DNA of 64,000 nt from Massilia atriviolacea. GTDB taxonomy: Bacteria; Pseudomonadota; Gammaproteobacteria; Burkholderiales; Burkholderiaceae_D. The notes beneath the pieces are model-generated. The model was not told the DNA's origin and did no database searches. It was given only the letters and a program-made list of their open reading frames with translations. A program made the translations under genes and the position numbers. The stretch's first letter is position 1. Each line of letters begins with the position of its first letter. Of the stretch, positions 1 through 8,487 are shown one piece after another. Location of the stretch: positions 62,001 through 126,000 of the forward strand of contig NZ_RXLQ01000007.1 in assembly GCF_003953935.1 (NCBI RefSeq), given 5' to 3'.

Positions 1-1
1 C

Positions 2-253
2 AACGAACTGGGCAACTGGACCGCGACCAACGGCAACCAGCTGGCGATCGCCGGCACGGGCGCCAATGCGCCATGGTCGCGCACGGTCCAGCTGCCGCCG
101 TCGACGCCAATCGAGTACAAATTCCTCAAGCACGGCGCGGTGGCCGATGTGTGGGAACGCAGCCAGGCAAGTTCCAGCGGCAATCGCGTGGCGACCACGC
201 CGGCATGCGGCGCGCCCGCGCTGCTGCTCGATGCAGGGAGTTTTGCCTTCTAG
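2..253 (+). CDS. C-terminal end of a CBM20 starch-binding enzyme (partial)
   Basis: The window opens inside a reading frame that encodes 83 residues before a TAG stop. It begins NELGNW, then has a conserved-looking tryptophan (APWSRTVQLP), the segment IEYKFLK, and W-E followed by NRVATTP near the end. This order is the signature of a family 20 carbohydrate-binding module, the C-terminal raw-starch-binding domain of extracellular amylases, glucoamylases and related GH13/GH15 enzymes. The catalytic part lies outside the window, so the enzyme class cannot be named. The final residues are hydrophobic (LLLDAGSFAF), an unremarkable tail. An exported starch hydrolase is the simplest reading. Confidence 0.8.
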   Translation, partial: NELGNWTATNGNQLAIAGTGANAPWSRTVQLPPSTPIEYKFLKHGAVADVWERSQASSSGNRVATTPACGAPALLLDAGSFAF

Positions 254-400
254 GCCAGGGCGGAAGCCCCCATGCCGTCGCCGCCCACGGCGCCTGCGCG
301 GGGGCGGCGCAGGCCCTTCGATCCGTACGGCAACAGCGCGTAAGAAAACAGTTGTTATCTGTAGAATCGGCCCACTTTCACCCTCGGGCCGACACTCCCC
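254..400. other. Intergenic spacer before the antiporter gene
   Basis: GC-rich non-coding spacer. It probably carries the terminator of the CBM20 enzyme and the promoter of the antiporter gene, but I see no clear hairpin with a T-tract and no convincing -35/-10 pair. Confidence 0.4.
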
Positions 401-1705
401 ATGACGACTATCCACTGGTTCATCCTGATCGGCTGCCTGATGCTGGCGCGGGGCCTGATGGCCACCAGCATTTCCCGACTGCCGTTCACATCGGCCATCG
501 TCTACCTGGGCGTCGGACTCGTGCTCGGCCCGATGGTGCTGGGCATCTTTTCCTTCAGCCCGGTCGCCCAATCGCACCTGCTCGAAACCCTCACCGAAGT
601 CGCGGTGCTGGTATCCCTGTTCTCGGCCGGGGTCAAGATGCCGGTGCCGATCACGCGCCAGCGCTGGATGCCGGCGATCCGCCTGGCCTGGGTCTCGATG
701 AGCCTGAGCGTCGGCCTGATCGCCGCCTTCTGCTACTTCGTCCTCAACCTGCCGCTGGGCGCCGGCGTGCTGCTCGGCGCCATCCTCGCCCCCACCGACC
801 CGGTGCTGGCCACCGACGTCCAGGTGCGCCATCCCGACGACCGCGACCAGCTGCGCTTCACCCTCACCTGCGAGGCGGGCATGAACGACGGTTCGGCCTT
901 TCCGTTCGTGATGCTGGGCCTGGGCCTGCTCGGCGCCCATGAACTGGGCGACCTGGGCTGGCGCTGGGTGCTGGTCGACGTGCTCTGGGCCACCCTGGCC
1001 GCGATCGCCATCGGCACCCTGGGCGGGGCGGCGCTGGGCCGCATCGGGTGGATGCTGCGCGGCAAAGACCCCAAGCACGAAGTGCTCGACGACCTGGTCG
1101 GCCTGGGCCTGATCGCCGTGGTCTACGGCCTGAGCGTGATCTTCGTGGCCTGGGGCTTCCTGGCCGTGTTTTTCGCCGGCGTGGCCCTGCGCCAGACCGA
1201 GCTGGTGTTGTCGGGCGCCCACAAGGACCGCCAGGGCTTGCTGGTGCCCGAGAAAGCCAGCGACGACCCGGGCGCCGAAGCGCCGCCGGCCGAGGTGCCG
1301 CTGACCGTCAGCGCCGAATCGCTGGTGTTCAAGGAGCATCTGGAGCGCCTGTCGGAACTGACCCTGGTGTTGCTGCTGGGCGGCATGGTGTCGATGCACG
1401 ACTGGAACTGGCGCAGCATCGGCACCGCCCTGTTCCTGTTCGCCGTGGCCAGGCCGCTGAGCGTGCTGGTCGGCCTGGCCGGCTCGGACAGCTCGATGCG
1501 CATCCGCGGCATCACCGCCTGGTTCGGCGTGCGCGGCATCGGCTCGCTGTATTACCTCATGTACGCCCTCAACCACGGGCTGCCGCCCTCCCTCTCGCAA
1601 GAGCTGATCCAGATCACCGTGGTCGTGATCATGCTCTCGATCGTGGTGCACGGCACCAGCGTCAAGCCGCTGCTCGATCGCTTCTGGAAGCGCAAGCCGC
1701 GCTGA
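401..1705 (+). CDS. CPA1-type Na+/H+ (cation:proton) antiporter, NhaP-like
   Basis: A 434-residue polytopic inner-membrane protein with about 12 hydrophobic segments. The segment APTDPVLATDV around residues 131-141 and EAGMNDGSAFPF around 158-169 are the paired signatures of the monovalent cation:proton antiporter-1 family; the Asn-Asp pair near 162-163 corresponds to the ion-binding site of NhaP/NHE proteins. A polar, acidic loop rich in Glu/Pro (about residues 280-305) interrupts the membrane region before the last segments. The expected role is exchange of Na+ or K+ for protons in pH and salt homeostasis; ion specificity cannot be read from sequence. The ATG at 401 fits the family N-terminus. 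It stands alone between longer gaps. Confidence 0.87.
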   Translation: MTTIHWFILIGCLMLARGLMATSISRLPFTSAIVYLGVGLVLGPMVLGIFSFSPVAQSHLLETLTEVAVLVSLFSAGVKMPVPITRQRWMPAIRLAWVSMSLSVGLIAAFCYFVLNLPLGAGVLLGAILAPTDPVLATDVQVRHPDDRDQLRFTLTCEAGMNDGSAFPFVMLGLGLLGAHELGDLGWRWVLVDVLWATLAAIAIGTLGGAALGRIGWMLRGKDPKHEVLDDLVGLGLIAVVYGLSVIFVAWGFLAVFFAGVALRQTELVLSGAHKDRQGLLVPEKASDDPGAEAPPAEVPLTVSAESLVFKEHLERLSELTLVLLLGGMVSMHDWNWRSIGTALFLFAVARPLSVLVGLAGSDSSMRIRGITAWFGVRGIGSLYYLMYALNHGLPPSLSQELIQITVVVIMLSIVVHGTSVKPLLDRFWKRKPR

Positions 1706-1800
1706 CGGCGCGGCGCGCATGAGGCAAGCCAAACCGGGCCTGCGGGCCGCGCCTACAATCGAACTCGTCCCTGGTCATTTTCCCCGAGGCGGTGACGGTC

Positions 1801-2463
1801 ATGGCTACTTTTCCCGGTGCATCCATCGCGTGGGCCGCGCTCGCCCTTTCCAGCGGCATGGCGACGGCGCAGCCGCGTTTCCCCGACGACCCGGCCCGCT
1901 TCGGCAGCGCCGACAGCGCCTGGCTGAGCGAGCCGCCGCGCTACACCACGGGCGCGGCCGCCGCCATCGCCAGGCCGCTCGGGCTGGGGCGCGACATGCG
2001 CCTGAGCACCAGTGCCTGGTGGGGCATGGCCAGCGGCTACGACAGCAACTACGCGGTCGGCGGCCTGACCGTCATGCTCGGCGCCGAGCCCGGCTCCGGC
2101 GCGCCGTTCGACATGGCGCGCCTGCTGGCCCGGCGCGCCCTCGATACGCCCCTGCCATCGTCCTCGCCCTGCGTGGTGCCGTGGCTGCAGTGCGCCGCGT
2201 TCGGCAGCGTGGAAGCGCGCATGCGCGAGCAACATGCTTTCCTGAACGGACGCCAGGCCGGCGACGAGGCCCTGGCGGGCCGGCGCAATGTCGTGCGCGC
2301 GCTGAGCGCCGGCATGCGCTTTCATTTCCCCTACACGCGCAGCGCGCAGCACGGGCCCTGGTTCGTGCAACTGCGCGTTTCGCGCCGGTCGCCGGAGTTC
2401 AGAAGCAGCCTGCCCCGGCCGCGCCGGGCCGGTGTATCCTTGACCATCGGCACCGAGTTCTGA
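1801..2463 (+). CDS. Exported protein of unknown function
   Basis: A 220-residue protein that I do not assign to a family. The ATG at 1801 lies 11 bases after a GAGG Shine-Dalgarno element (1786-1789); an in-frame GTG at 1792 is too close to that element. Residues 1-25 form a signal peptide (hydrophobic core ending TAQ). The mature part is rich in Gly, Ala, Arg and aromatics and ends SLTIGTEF; a terminal phenylalanine with alternating hydrophobics is typical of outer-membrane beta-strands, so a small outer-membrane protein is possible but unproven. Three cysteines are too few and scattered to suggest a metal site. The following lipoprotein gene is in the same direction 37 bases downstream. 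Confidence 0.6.
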   Translation: MATFPGASIAWAALALSSGMATAQPRFPDDPARFGSADSAWLSEPPRYTTGAAAAIARPLGLGRDMRLSTSAWWGMASGYDSNYAVGGLTVMLGAEPGSGAPFDMARLLARRALDTPLPSSSPCVVPWLQCAAFGSVEARMREQHAFLNGRQAGDEALAGRRNVVRALSAGMRFHFPYTRSAQHGPWFVQLRVSRRSPEFRSSLPRPRRAGVSLTIGTEF

Positions 2464-2500
2464 TCTATACTTGCTGGCATTACTCCACAGGGAAGCGATC

Positions 2501-2947
2501 ATGCGCAGGTTCTCGATTGTACTGACGCCATTGCTGCTGGCCGGCTGCGTCAAGGGTTCGGCCACCTACTATATTAACGAGAGCAGCAACGAGCACGTGA
2601 TCACCGTGCGCGCCGAGCAGGAGTACTTCTGGAAAAAGGAAATGACCCTGACCCTGGTCGCCTCGCACATGCCCGAATGCCAGCGCGCATTTCCGATGGA
2701 GAGCGTGGCGCTGGACGAGGTGTCGGTCGAATTGTTTTCGAACGGCGACGATGTGTATTCGGTGCGCTCGGGCGGCGAATTGATGCAGATCGACACGCTC
2801 ACCTGCGTGCAACTCGACGAGCCGAAGCCGACCGCGCTCGGACAACCGGTCGGCACCTTTTTCATCGATGAAAAAACCGTCAGCTTCGAAAAGGCGGCCG
2901 CACCCGCAGCGGGCGCCCCTGCCCCCGCTCCCGCCGCCGGGGGCTGA
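2501..2947 (+). CDS. Small lipoprotein of unknown function
   Basis: A 148-residue predicted lipoprotein. The N-terminus MRRFSIVLTPLLLAGC is a compact signal peptide with lipobox LAGC, so processing at Cys-16 and lipid anchoring are expected. The mature part contains two further cysteines (in PECQRAF and TLTCVQL) that could form a disulfide, and it ends in an Ala-Pro-rich tail of about 20 residues. No catalytic motif is visible. The start follows an AGGGAAG element at about 2490. An upstream in-frame ATG at 2471 would bury the signal peptide and is rejected. Confidence 0.68.
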   Translation: MRRFSIVLTPLLLAGCVKGSATYYINESSNEHVITVRAEQEYFWKKEMTLTLVASHMPECQRAFPMESVALDEVSVELFSNGDDVYSVRSGGELMQIDTLTCVQLDEPKPTALGQPVGTFFIDEKTVSFEKAAAPAAGAPAPAPAAGG

Positions 2948-2949
2948 CC

Positions 2950-3273
2950 TCAGCGCCGGCCCAGCATCTTGTGCAGGGCCGCGACGGCGGCAGGCCGGCC
3001 GACCCGCTCCAGCGCGGCCTCCAGCAACATCGGCTCGCCGGGCCGCAGCGCCGTCCACTGGGTAAAGTATTCGTGCACCGTGCGCCAGGGCGGAAAGCCC
3101 GCCGGCACGCCGCGCCAGGCGCTGCCGGTTTCCAGCAGATACAACACGGCGCAAAACACATCGTACAGATCGTGCTTGCGCGGCCGCGTCCTGCGGCGTG
3201 CCGCTTCCAGCATGCCGCGTACGGATTCAAACTCTTCGCGCGAAACGTCGCTCGCGAACTCGGGTCGTGCCAT
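2950..3273 (-). CDS. Solo IS5-type transposase N-terminal domain (DUF4096-like)
   Basis: A 107-residue protein whose centre (RKHDLYDVFCAVLYLLETG, then WRGVP, FPPW and TVHEYFTQW) matches the N-terminal DUF4096 domain of IS5-family transposases. The catalytic DDE part is absent: the frame stops at 2950 and the next DNA is the lipoprotein gene on the other strand, so this is either a domesticated DNA-binding domain or an insertion-sequence remnant. The ATG at 3273 is preferred; an in-frame TTG at 3288 would add five residues. A GAGG Shine-Dalgarno element lies inside one arm of a perfect 8-bp inverted repeat (3283-3301). No terminal inverted repeats of an IS5 element are apparent nearby. Confidence 0.65.
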   Translation of the reverse strand: MARPEFASDVSREEFESVRGMLEAARRRTRPRKHDLYDVFCAVLYLLETGSAWRGVPAGFPPWRTVHEYFTQWTALRPGEPMLLEAALERVGRPAAVAALHKMLGRR

Positions 3274-3282
3274 CGTCGTTAA

Positions 3283-3301
3283 CCTCAAATACCATTTGAG
3301 G
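3283..3301 (-). promoter_or_regulatory. Inverted repeat over the ribosome-binding site of the DUF4096 gene
   Basis: Perfect 8-bp arms (cctcaaat / atttgagg) separated by three bases. Read on the minus strand, the GAGG of the second arm is the likely Shine-Dalgarno element, nine bases before the ATG at 3273. The hairpin could hide the ribosome-binding site, or the palindrome could be an operator for the encoded DNA-binding domain. Both are inference. A second small palindrome, ggaacaggttcc, is at 3311-3322. Confidence 0.4.
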
Positions 3302-3328
3302 GTCTGATCTGGAACAGGTTCCCTGAAT

Positions 3329-4720
3329 TTATTCCTTGATGCGTAATAAAAGCGACTTTTTTAAGGCCTCGACTTGCTCGCTGGCACCAGTCCAGGCATC
3401 GAGCCTGCCCAGCATGCGCGCCAGCTGGGTGCCGTTGCGGCGGCAGTTGGCGTCTGGCATGCCATCCAGCTCGGCCAGCAGGGCGGCGGCCGCGGCGCCG
3501 ATGCGGGCGCTGTCGGCCGGCGCCGCATCGAGCATGGCCAGCAGGGAGGTGGCGCCCCATTGCAGGCGGGTGGCCGGGCCGCTGCTCTGCTCCCAGGCGC
3601 GCTGGTACCAGTCCAGCATGGCGCCGGTGTCGCCGCGTTTTTTCGCGCTGGCAGCGAGGGTATGCATGAAATAGAAAGGCGCGTGCGAGCTGGCCAGGGC
3701 CGTGTGCAGGACGCCGTCGGCATCGTCCAACAAGGCGGCGTCGACCAGCATGCCGGCGGCGGTGTTGAGCACCTGATGGCGCAGCGCCGGTTCCTGCGCC
3801 GCCGCCAGCGCGGCGGCAACGCGTGCGCGCAGCAGCGCTTCCAGACCCGCGACCGGCGTGCCGAGGCGCGCCATGCGCACCCGCACGCGCAGGGCGGACA
3901 GGCGGTCGTCCATATCCAGCTCGCCTGACGATGCGAGCTGCTCCAGCGCAGCCGACCACGCGTCCGTCAAGGCCGTCCGCTGCGCCGATTGCGGCGCGGT
4001 CAGCGCGCGCACCAGGTCGACCGCATAGCCGGTGACCAGGTCGAACTGCGCCAGCACCGCCTGCGGGTCGGCCAGCGTGCGCAGCAGCATGGCGCCGGCC
4101 TCGTGCTGGTCCGGCGCAGCCTTGGCCGAGACAGCCGCGTGCAGCGCGTGCCAGGCCAGGCGCAGTGCCGATGCCGGCTCGTCGCAGGCGGCGCGCAAGG
4201 CGGCCAGGGTGGCGGCCAGGTCGCGTCCGGCCAGCAGCTGGCCCTCGTCGGTATCCCACGCATAGCAGGCCAGCAAGCGCCATTCGTCGGCGCACAGGGT
4301 GCGCTCGCCCGACAAGGCGGCGTGCAGCGATTGCGCCGCGGTAAACGGCGCCGCCAGCGCCAGTTGCAGCAGTTGAAGAAAGCGCGGCCCCGTCAGTTCG
4401 CACGGCAGGCGCGTGATGGCGGCGCCGTCGGGGCGGTACAGCACCAGGGTCGGATAGCTGCGCAGATGAAAGCGCTCGGCGGCGCGCTGGGCGCCTGGCG
4501 CATCGCCATCGATGTGCAAGGGCACGAACGCCGGCGCGAGCGCGCCGAAGCCGGGCTGCGTCAACACCGCCGCCTTGAGCCGGTTGCACGGTGGACACCA
4601 CATGGCGCCCCAGTACAGGAACACCGGCCGGGCGCCGGCGCGGGCCTCGGCAAAAGCGGCGTCGGCGTCGTGATGCCAGCCGATGACGGAGGTAGTCTGC
4701 GCGTTGGCGTCGTTCGCCAT
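3329..4720 (-). CDS. Thioredoxin-fold protein with long helical C-terminal region
   Basis: A 463-residue protein. Residues 1-125 form a thioredoxin-like domain with FLYWGAMWCPPCNRL, giving the redox pair Cys-42/Cys-45, and a cis-proline-like segment SYPTLVLYRPDG. The remaining 330 residues are Ala/Leu-rich and read as a stack of helices resembling TPR-type repeats, so this is much longer than a plain thioredoxin (about 105 residues). No signal peptide is visible, so a cytoplasmic disulfide reductase or chaperone-like role is plausible. The ATG at 4720 begins MANDANAQ; the open frame extends far upstream only because it shadows the divergent AsmA gene. The substrate is unknown. Confidence 0.75.
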   Translation of the reverse strand: MANDANAQTTSVIGWHHDADAAFAEARAGARPVFLYWGAMWCPPCNRLKAAVLTQPGFGALAPAFVPLHIDGDAPGAQRAAERFHLRSYPTLVLYRPDGAAITRLPCELTGPRFLQLLQLALAAPFTAAQSLHAALSGERTLCADEWRLLACYAWDTDEGQLLAGRDLAATLAALRAACDEPASALRLAWHALHAAVSAKAAPDQHEAGAMLLRTLADPQAVLAQFDLVTGYAVDLVRALTAPQSAQRTALTDAWSAALEQLASSGELDMDDRLSALRVRVRMARLGTPVAGLEALLRARVAAALAAAQEPALRHQVLNTAAGMLVDAALLDDADGVLHTALASSHAPFYFMHTLAASAKKRGDTGAMLDWYQRAWEQSSGPATRLQWGATSLLAMLDAAPADSARIGAAAAALLAELDGMPDANCRRNGTQLARMLGRLDAWTGASEQVEALKKSLLLRIKE

Positions 4721-4831
4721 GGTCTTGTCCCGGGAGTGTTGAAAATGGCGAGAGTATATCGAAAACAGGGGCATGCCATCGGGCTTGCCCGGTGCTACAC
4801 TCGACGCCTTCTCCAGCCTCCGAGTTTCGTC

Positions 4832-6679
4832 ATGCAAGCACGCATCAGGATCGCCGTTATCGCGCTGGGCGCCACCGTGCTGGTGCTGGGCAGCGCCCTC
4901 GGCATCGTGGCGGCCCGCTTCGACCCGAACGCCTACAAGAGCGCCATCGTGGAGCGCGTGCAGGAAAAGACCCGCCGCACGCTGACGATCGGCGGCGATA
5001 TCAAACTGGCGCTGTACCCGCGCCTGGGCGTGAACCTGGGCAAGGCCAGCCTGTCGGAACTGGGCGGCAAGGGCGAATTCGCCGCGCTCGACAGCGTGCG
5101 CCTGTCGTTCGCGCTGATGCCGCTGCTGCTGCGCCAGGAAGTCGTGGTCGACCGCATCGAACTGCGCGGCATGCGCGCCACCCTGGTGCGCGAGACGGAT
5201 GGCAGCATGAATATCGACGACCTGACCGCCGCGCGCGTCAAGACCGGATCGGCCGCGCAGGCTGCCGGGAATGCCGGCGCCGGACCGGCCAGGGTCCGCT
5301 TCGCGGTCGACAGCATCCGGGTCGACAACGCCCATCTGCGCTTCGACGACCGCAAGGCCGGCCGGGTGTTCGACATCGCGCGCCTGAACATCGATTCCGG
5401 GCCGCTCGCGCATGGGGTACCGAGCCGGGTCGCGCTGTCGGCCAATATCGGCGTCGACAAGCCGGCCTTCAATACCGTGCTCATTTTCGACAGCGGCTTT
5501 TCGCTCGACCGCGACACGCGCCGGGTGGCCATGACGGGGCTCGACGCCAACCTCGACCTGTCGAGCCGGGCGGGGATCGAGTCGCGCGCCAAACTGAAGG
5601 GCAACATCGAGATCGACTTCGGCCAGGAATCGATCGCGGCCGCGCTCAATGGCAAGATCGACGACAGCGCGGTCAGCGGCAAGGGTGCGCTGCGCAACGG
5701 CATCTTGCAGCTCGACATCGATATCGACCGGGTCGACCTGGCCCGCTACCGCGCGCGCGCCGTGCCCGGCGCGGCGGGCGAGGTGCCGGCTAGCGGGTCG
5801 GCCGGCGATAGCGCGCCGGACCAGCCCATCGACCTGTCGGCGCTGGCCAGGTTGCGCGCCAGCGGCACCCTGCAGGTGGGCGAGCTGACCGTAGGCGGGG
5901 TGCGCGCCGCGAATGTGCACGCGGTCTTGCTGGCCGAGGCCGGCAAGACCAGCATCAAGCCCTTATCGGCCACGCTGTACGGCGGCAACGGCAACGGCGC
6001 TGTGAGCATCGACTTTGCGGACGACGCCGCCAACCCGCGCATGACCCTGGTGCAAGACTTGCGCGGCATTTCGCTCGGCCCCCTGCTGCTCGATGCCACC
6101 GGCACGACGCCATTGAGCGGACGCGGCGACGTGCAGCTCGACCTGCACACACGCGGCGCCAGCAGCGGCGCCATGCTGGAGGCGCTGGGCGGCACGGCGG
6201 CGTTGCGCCTGCGCGAAGGGGCCATCGGCGGAATCGACCTGGGCCGGCTGGTGCGCGAGGCCAAGGCTGCCGCCGGCGTGGGCAGCAGCGCCGAATCGAC
6301 CAGCTTCAGCGAATTGAGCGCCAGTTTCCGGATCGACGGCGGTATTGCCCACAACACCGATGTGGCGGCCAGCACGGCGCTGCTGCGCATCGGCGGCGAA
6401 GGCCGCTTCGACCTGGCGAAGGGCACTGTCGATGCGCGCTTGCGTTGCACGGTGGCAGCGGGCCCCGCCGGCCAGGACGGTCCCGCCGCCGCCGTGCTGG
6501 GCGGACTGACGGTGCCGGTCGCGCTCAGCGGCCCGCTGACGCGGATGGCGTGGCAGGTCGATGTCGCCGCGCTGGGCAGCGAAGCGGCGCACAAATTGGG
6601 AACGAGCACCCCGGGCGGCGGCAAGGACAAAGCGAAGGAAAAGGCCAGGGACGCGCTCGGCGGACTGTTTGCGCACTGA
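4832..6679 (+). CDS. AsmA-family protein
   Basis: A 615-residue protein with one N-terminal membrane segment (IAVIALGATVLVLGSALGIV, about residues 7-26) followed by RFDPNAYKSAIVERV and RTLTIGGDIKLALYPRLGV, the diagnostic opening of AsmA proteins. A long periplasmic beta-rich region follows, and a second conserved block (PLSGRGDVQLDLHTRG ... ALGGTAALRLREGAIGGIDL) near residues 430-475 is the AsmA C-terminal domain. Family members are inner-membrane-anchored bridge-like proteins linked to outer-membrane assembly and phospholipid transport. The tail is Lys/Ala-rich. The start is divergent from the thioredoxin-fold gene across 111 bases, which must hold both promoters. Confidence 0.85.
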   Translation: MQARIRIAVIALGATVLVLGSALGIVAARFDPNAYKSAIVERVQEKTRRTLTIGGDIKLALYPRLGVNLGKASLSELGGKGEFAALDSVRLSFALMPLLLRQEVVVDRIELRGMRATLVRETDGSMNIDDLTAARVKTGSAAQAAGNAGAGPARVRFAVDSIRVDNAHLRFDDRKAGRVFDIARLNIDSGPLAHGVPSRVALSANIGVDKPAFNTVLIFDSGFSLDRDTRRVAMTGLDANLDLSSRAGIESRAKLKGNIEIDFGQESIAAALNGKIDDSAVSGKGALRNGILQLDIDIDRVDLARYRARAVPGAAGEVPASGSAGDSAPDQPIDLSALARLRASGTLQVGELTVGGVRAANVHAVLLAEAGKTSIKPLSATLYGGNGNGAVSIDFADDAANPRMTLVQDLRGISLGPLLLDATGTTPLSGRGDVQLDLHTRGASSGAMLEALGGTAALRLREGAIGGIDLGRLVREAKAAAGVGSSAESTSFSELSASFRIDGGIAHNTDVAASTALLRIGGEGRFDLAKGTVDARLRCTVAAGPAGQDGPAAAVLGGLTVPVALSGPLTRMAWQVDVAALGSEAAHKLGTSTPGGGKDKAKEKARDALGGLFAH

Positions 6680-6791
6680 GCGTGGCGAGCGCGCCACACT
6701 GCCGCATTTTTTGAGCAAAGCCGTGCCGCAGGAGGCGGCTTTGGGCTAGGGTCGGACATGGCAAGCCCTTGCAAACTCATCGGGAGAAACT

Positions 6792-7610
6792 ATGTTCGGC
6801 AGCACAGTTCTTGAAGTCGCGGTCGGCCTGACCTTTTGCTACGCGACGGTGGCATTGATTGTCAGCACGGTGCAGGAAGCGCTGGCGTCGGCGCTGAAAA
6901 TGCGCGCACGCGGGCTGCTCGAAGGCATCAAGAGCATGCTCAACGACCCGAATTTCAACGCCATGGCGCGCACCGTGTACGCGCACGCGCTGGTCAATCC
7001 GCATGGCAACCCGGCCCAGCCGGCGCAGGACCATGTCGGCACGAAGCCGTCCTACATCAAGCCCGAGCATTTCGCGATTGCCCTGATCGATGCGGTGCAG
7101 ACGATTCCGGGCGACTACGACCAGCTCGGGCGCGACATCGACGCCATTGCCGATCCGCAGATCAAGAGTGCGCTGCAGAGCATCTACCAGCGCGCCGGCG
7201 GCGACATGGCGCGCTTCCATGCATCGGTGGAAAGCTGGTTCGACAGTGCGATGGAGCGCGTGTCGGCCGTCTACAAACGGCGCTCGATGATGATCAGCGT
7301 GCTGCTGTCGCTGCTGCTGGCGGCGCTGTTCAATATCGACAGCATCCACCTGTTCCGTACGTTGTGGGCGCATCCCTCGCTGGCGGCGCAGATCGGCGCG
7401 GCGCCGGACACGCTCAATCCGCAGGCGCTGCAGATGTTGTGGGCCTTGCCGATTGGCTGGGAACGATTTCCGCCGGTGCTGGACCGGCAATTCGCGCTCA
7501 GTGTCGCGGGCTGGATGCTGACCGCCTCGACTGCGCTGTTCGGCGCCCCGTTCTGGTTCGACCTGATGAAGCGCACGGTGCAGATACGGGGTACCGGACC
7601 CAAACCATAG
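6792..7610 (+). CDS. Membrane protein of unknown function
   Basis: A 272-residue protein preceded by a good GGGAGA ribosome-binding site. It has an N-terminal hydrophobic helix (about residues 8-30, VGLTFCYATVALIVSTV), a soluble middle of roughly 125 residues, a central helix (MMISVLLSLLLAALFNIDSI, about 160-180) and a final hydrophobic stretch (about 236-258). The segment STVQEALASALKMRARGLLEGI just after the first helix looks like a conserved amphipathic part. I do not recognise a named function. The gene runs towards nudC, and a large palindrome separates the two stop codons. Confidence 0.65.
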   Translation: MFGSTVLEVAVGLTFCYATVALIVSTVQEALASALKMRARGLLEGIKSMLNDPNFNAMARTVYAHALVNPHGNPAQPAQDHVGTKPSYIKPEHFAIALIDAVQTIPGDYDQLGRDIDAIADPQIKSALQSIYQRAGGDMARFHASVESWFDSAMERVSAVYKRRSMMISVLLSLLLAALFNIDSIHLFRTLWAHPSLAAQIGAAPDTLNPQALQMLWALPIGWERFPPVLDRQFALSVAGWMLTASTALFGAPFWFDLMKRTVQIRGTGPKP

Positions 7611-7630
7611 AACCACCCCCCACAGTGTCC

Positions 7631-7675
7631 AGCCCGTGTCCACCCCGGTGCCTGGCACCGGGGTGGACACGGGCT
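7631..7675. repeat. REP-like perfect palindrome between convergent genes
   Basis: A near-perfect palindrome: 22-base arms (7631-7652 and 7654-7675) around a single central T. The left arm contains gtccaccccggtgcc, which closely matches the core gtccacttcggtgcc that surrounds the RAYT gene at 56-57 kb, so I place it in the same REP family. It sits between two convergent genes, and its last base is the first base of the nudC stop triplet. It would form a very stable hairpin in RNA from either side and may serve as a bidirectional terminator or mRNA stabiliser. Confidence 0.8.
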
Positions 7676-8487
7676 CAGGCTGGGCGGTGGGCGTCGACCA
7701 GGACGGAGGAAATGGAGAAATGCGGCACGCGCTCGGGCCATTCGTCATGCGGCCCGAACCAGCGCGCTTCGATGATTTCACTCGGGTCGATCCGGATCTC
7801 GCCGTCGAGGTAGTCGGCAGTGAAGGCGATCATCAGGGAATGGGGAAACGGCCACGACTGGCTAGAGAAATACTGCAGGTTATGGACCCGCAAACCGACT
7901 TCTTCGAAGACCTCGCGGTGCACCGCTTCTTCCACCGATTCGCCCGCTTCGAGGAAACCGGCCAGCGGCGTGAAGCGCTTGGCGGCCGAGGCGGCGTGCA
8001 ACGCCAGCAAGACATGGTCGCCCTTGCGGATCAGCACCATCATCGCCGGCGAGATGCGCGGATACGCCATCATCCCGCAGGCGCCGCACACAAAGCAGCG
8101 CTCGCCCGCCTTGAGCTGCATCGGCTGGGCGCAGGCGCCGCAGTAACGGTGCGTGCGCGCCCATTCGGCTATCTGGCTGGCACGGCCCGCCACACTCAGC
8201 AAGCCTTCGTCGAGCGCGCCGAGCAGGGAGCGCATGCTGCGCCATGCATAACCGGGCAAGGCCAGCTCGTCGCTATCGCGCCAGACGGTCTGGCAATAGC
8301 GCTCACCCAGAAGACCGACCGCATGCGGCGTCCCAGCGATCTCCAGACCGGCCAGCTCTCGCGCCGAAGGCAGCGCCAGGTCGGCCTCGCGCAGCAACAG
8401 GCGGCTGCCGTGGAAGACGAAGGTGACAGGATCAGGGTGGGATTGCGCCGTAATCAGCGGCGTAAAACTTGAGGGCATGTGCAGCAT
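7675..8487 (-). CDS. nudC: NADH pyrophosphatase NudC (NAD-cap decapping enzyme)
   Basis: A 270-residue Nudix hydrolase. Residues 115-137 hold the zinc ribbon (YCGAC ... CFVCGACG). The Nudix box spans about residues 177-199 (GFLEAGESVEEAVHREVF and on) and fits GX5EX7REUXEEXGU with all catalytic acids. SQSWPFPHS at about 209-217 is the NudC-specific motif after the box. Family knowledge: NudC hydrolyses NAD(H) to NMN(H) and AMP and removes NAD caps from RNA. The exact start is uncertain: ATG codons at 8487, 8478 and 8526 are in frame; the 8478/8487 starts fit the family length, and the N-terminal extension to 8571 is probably not translated. Confidence 0.88.
   Translation of the reverse strand: MLHMPSSFTPLITAQSHPDPVTFVFHGSRLLLREADLALPSARELAGLEIAGTPHAVGLLGERYCQTVWRDSDELALPGYAWRSMRSLLGALDEGLLSVAGRASQIAEWARTHRYCGACAQPMQLKAGERCFVCGACGMMAYPRISPAMMVLIRKGDHVLLALHAASAAKRFTPLAGFLEAGESVEEAVHREVFEEVGLRVHNLQYFSSQSWPFPHSLMIAFTADYLDGEIRIDPSEIIEARWFGPHDEWPERVPHFSISSVLVDAHRPA

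Noticed and set aside
3989-4831. Open frame upstream of the AsmA gene
   Set aside because: It is antisense to the thioredoxin-fold gene, and the AsmA membrane anchor begins at 4832.
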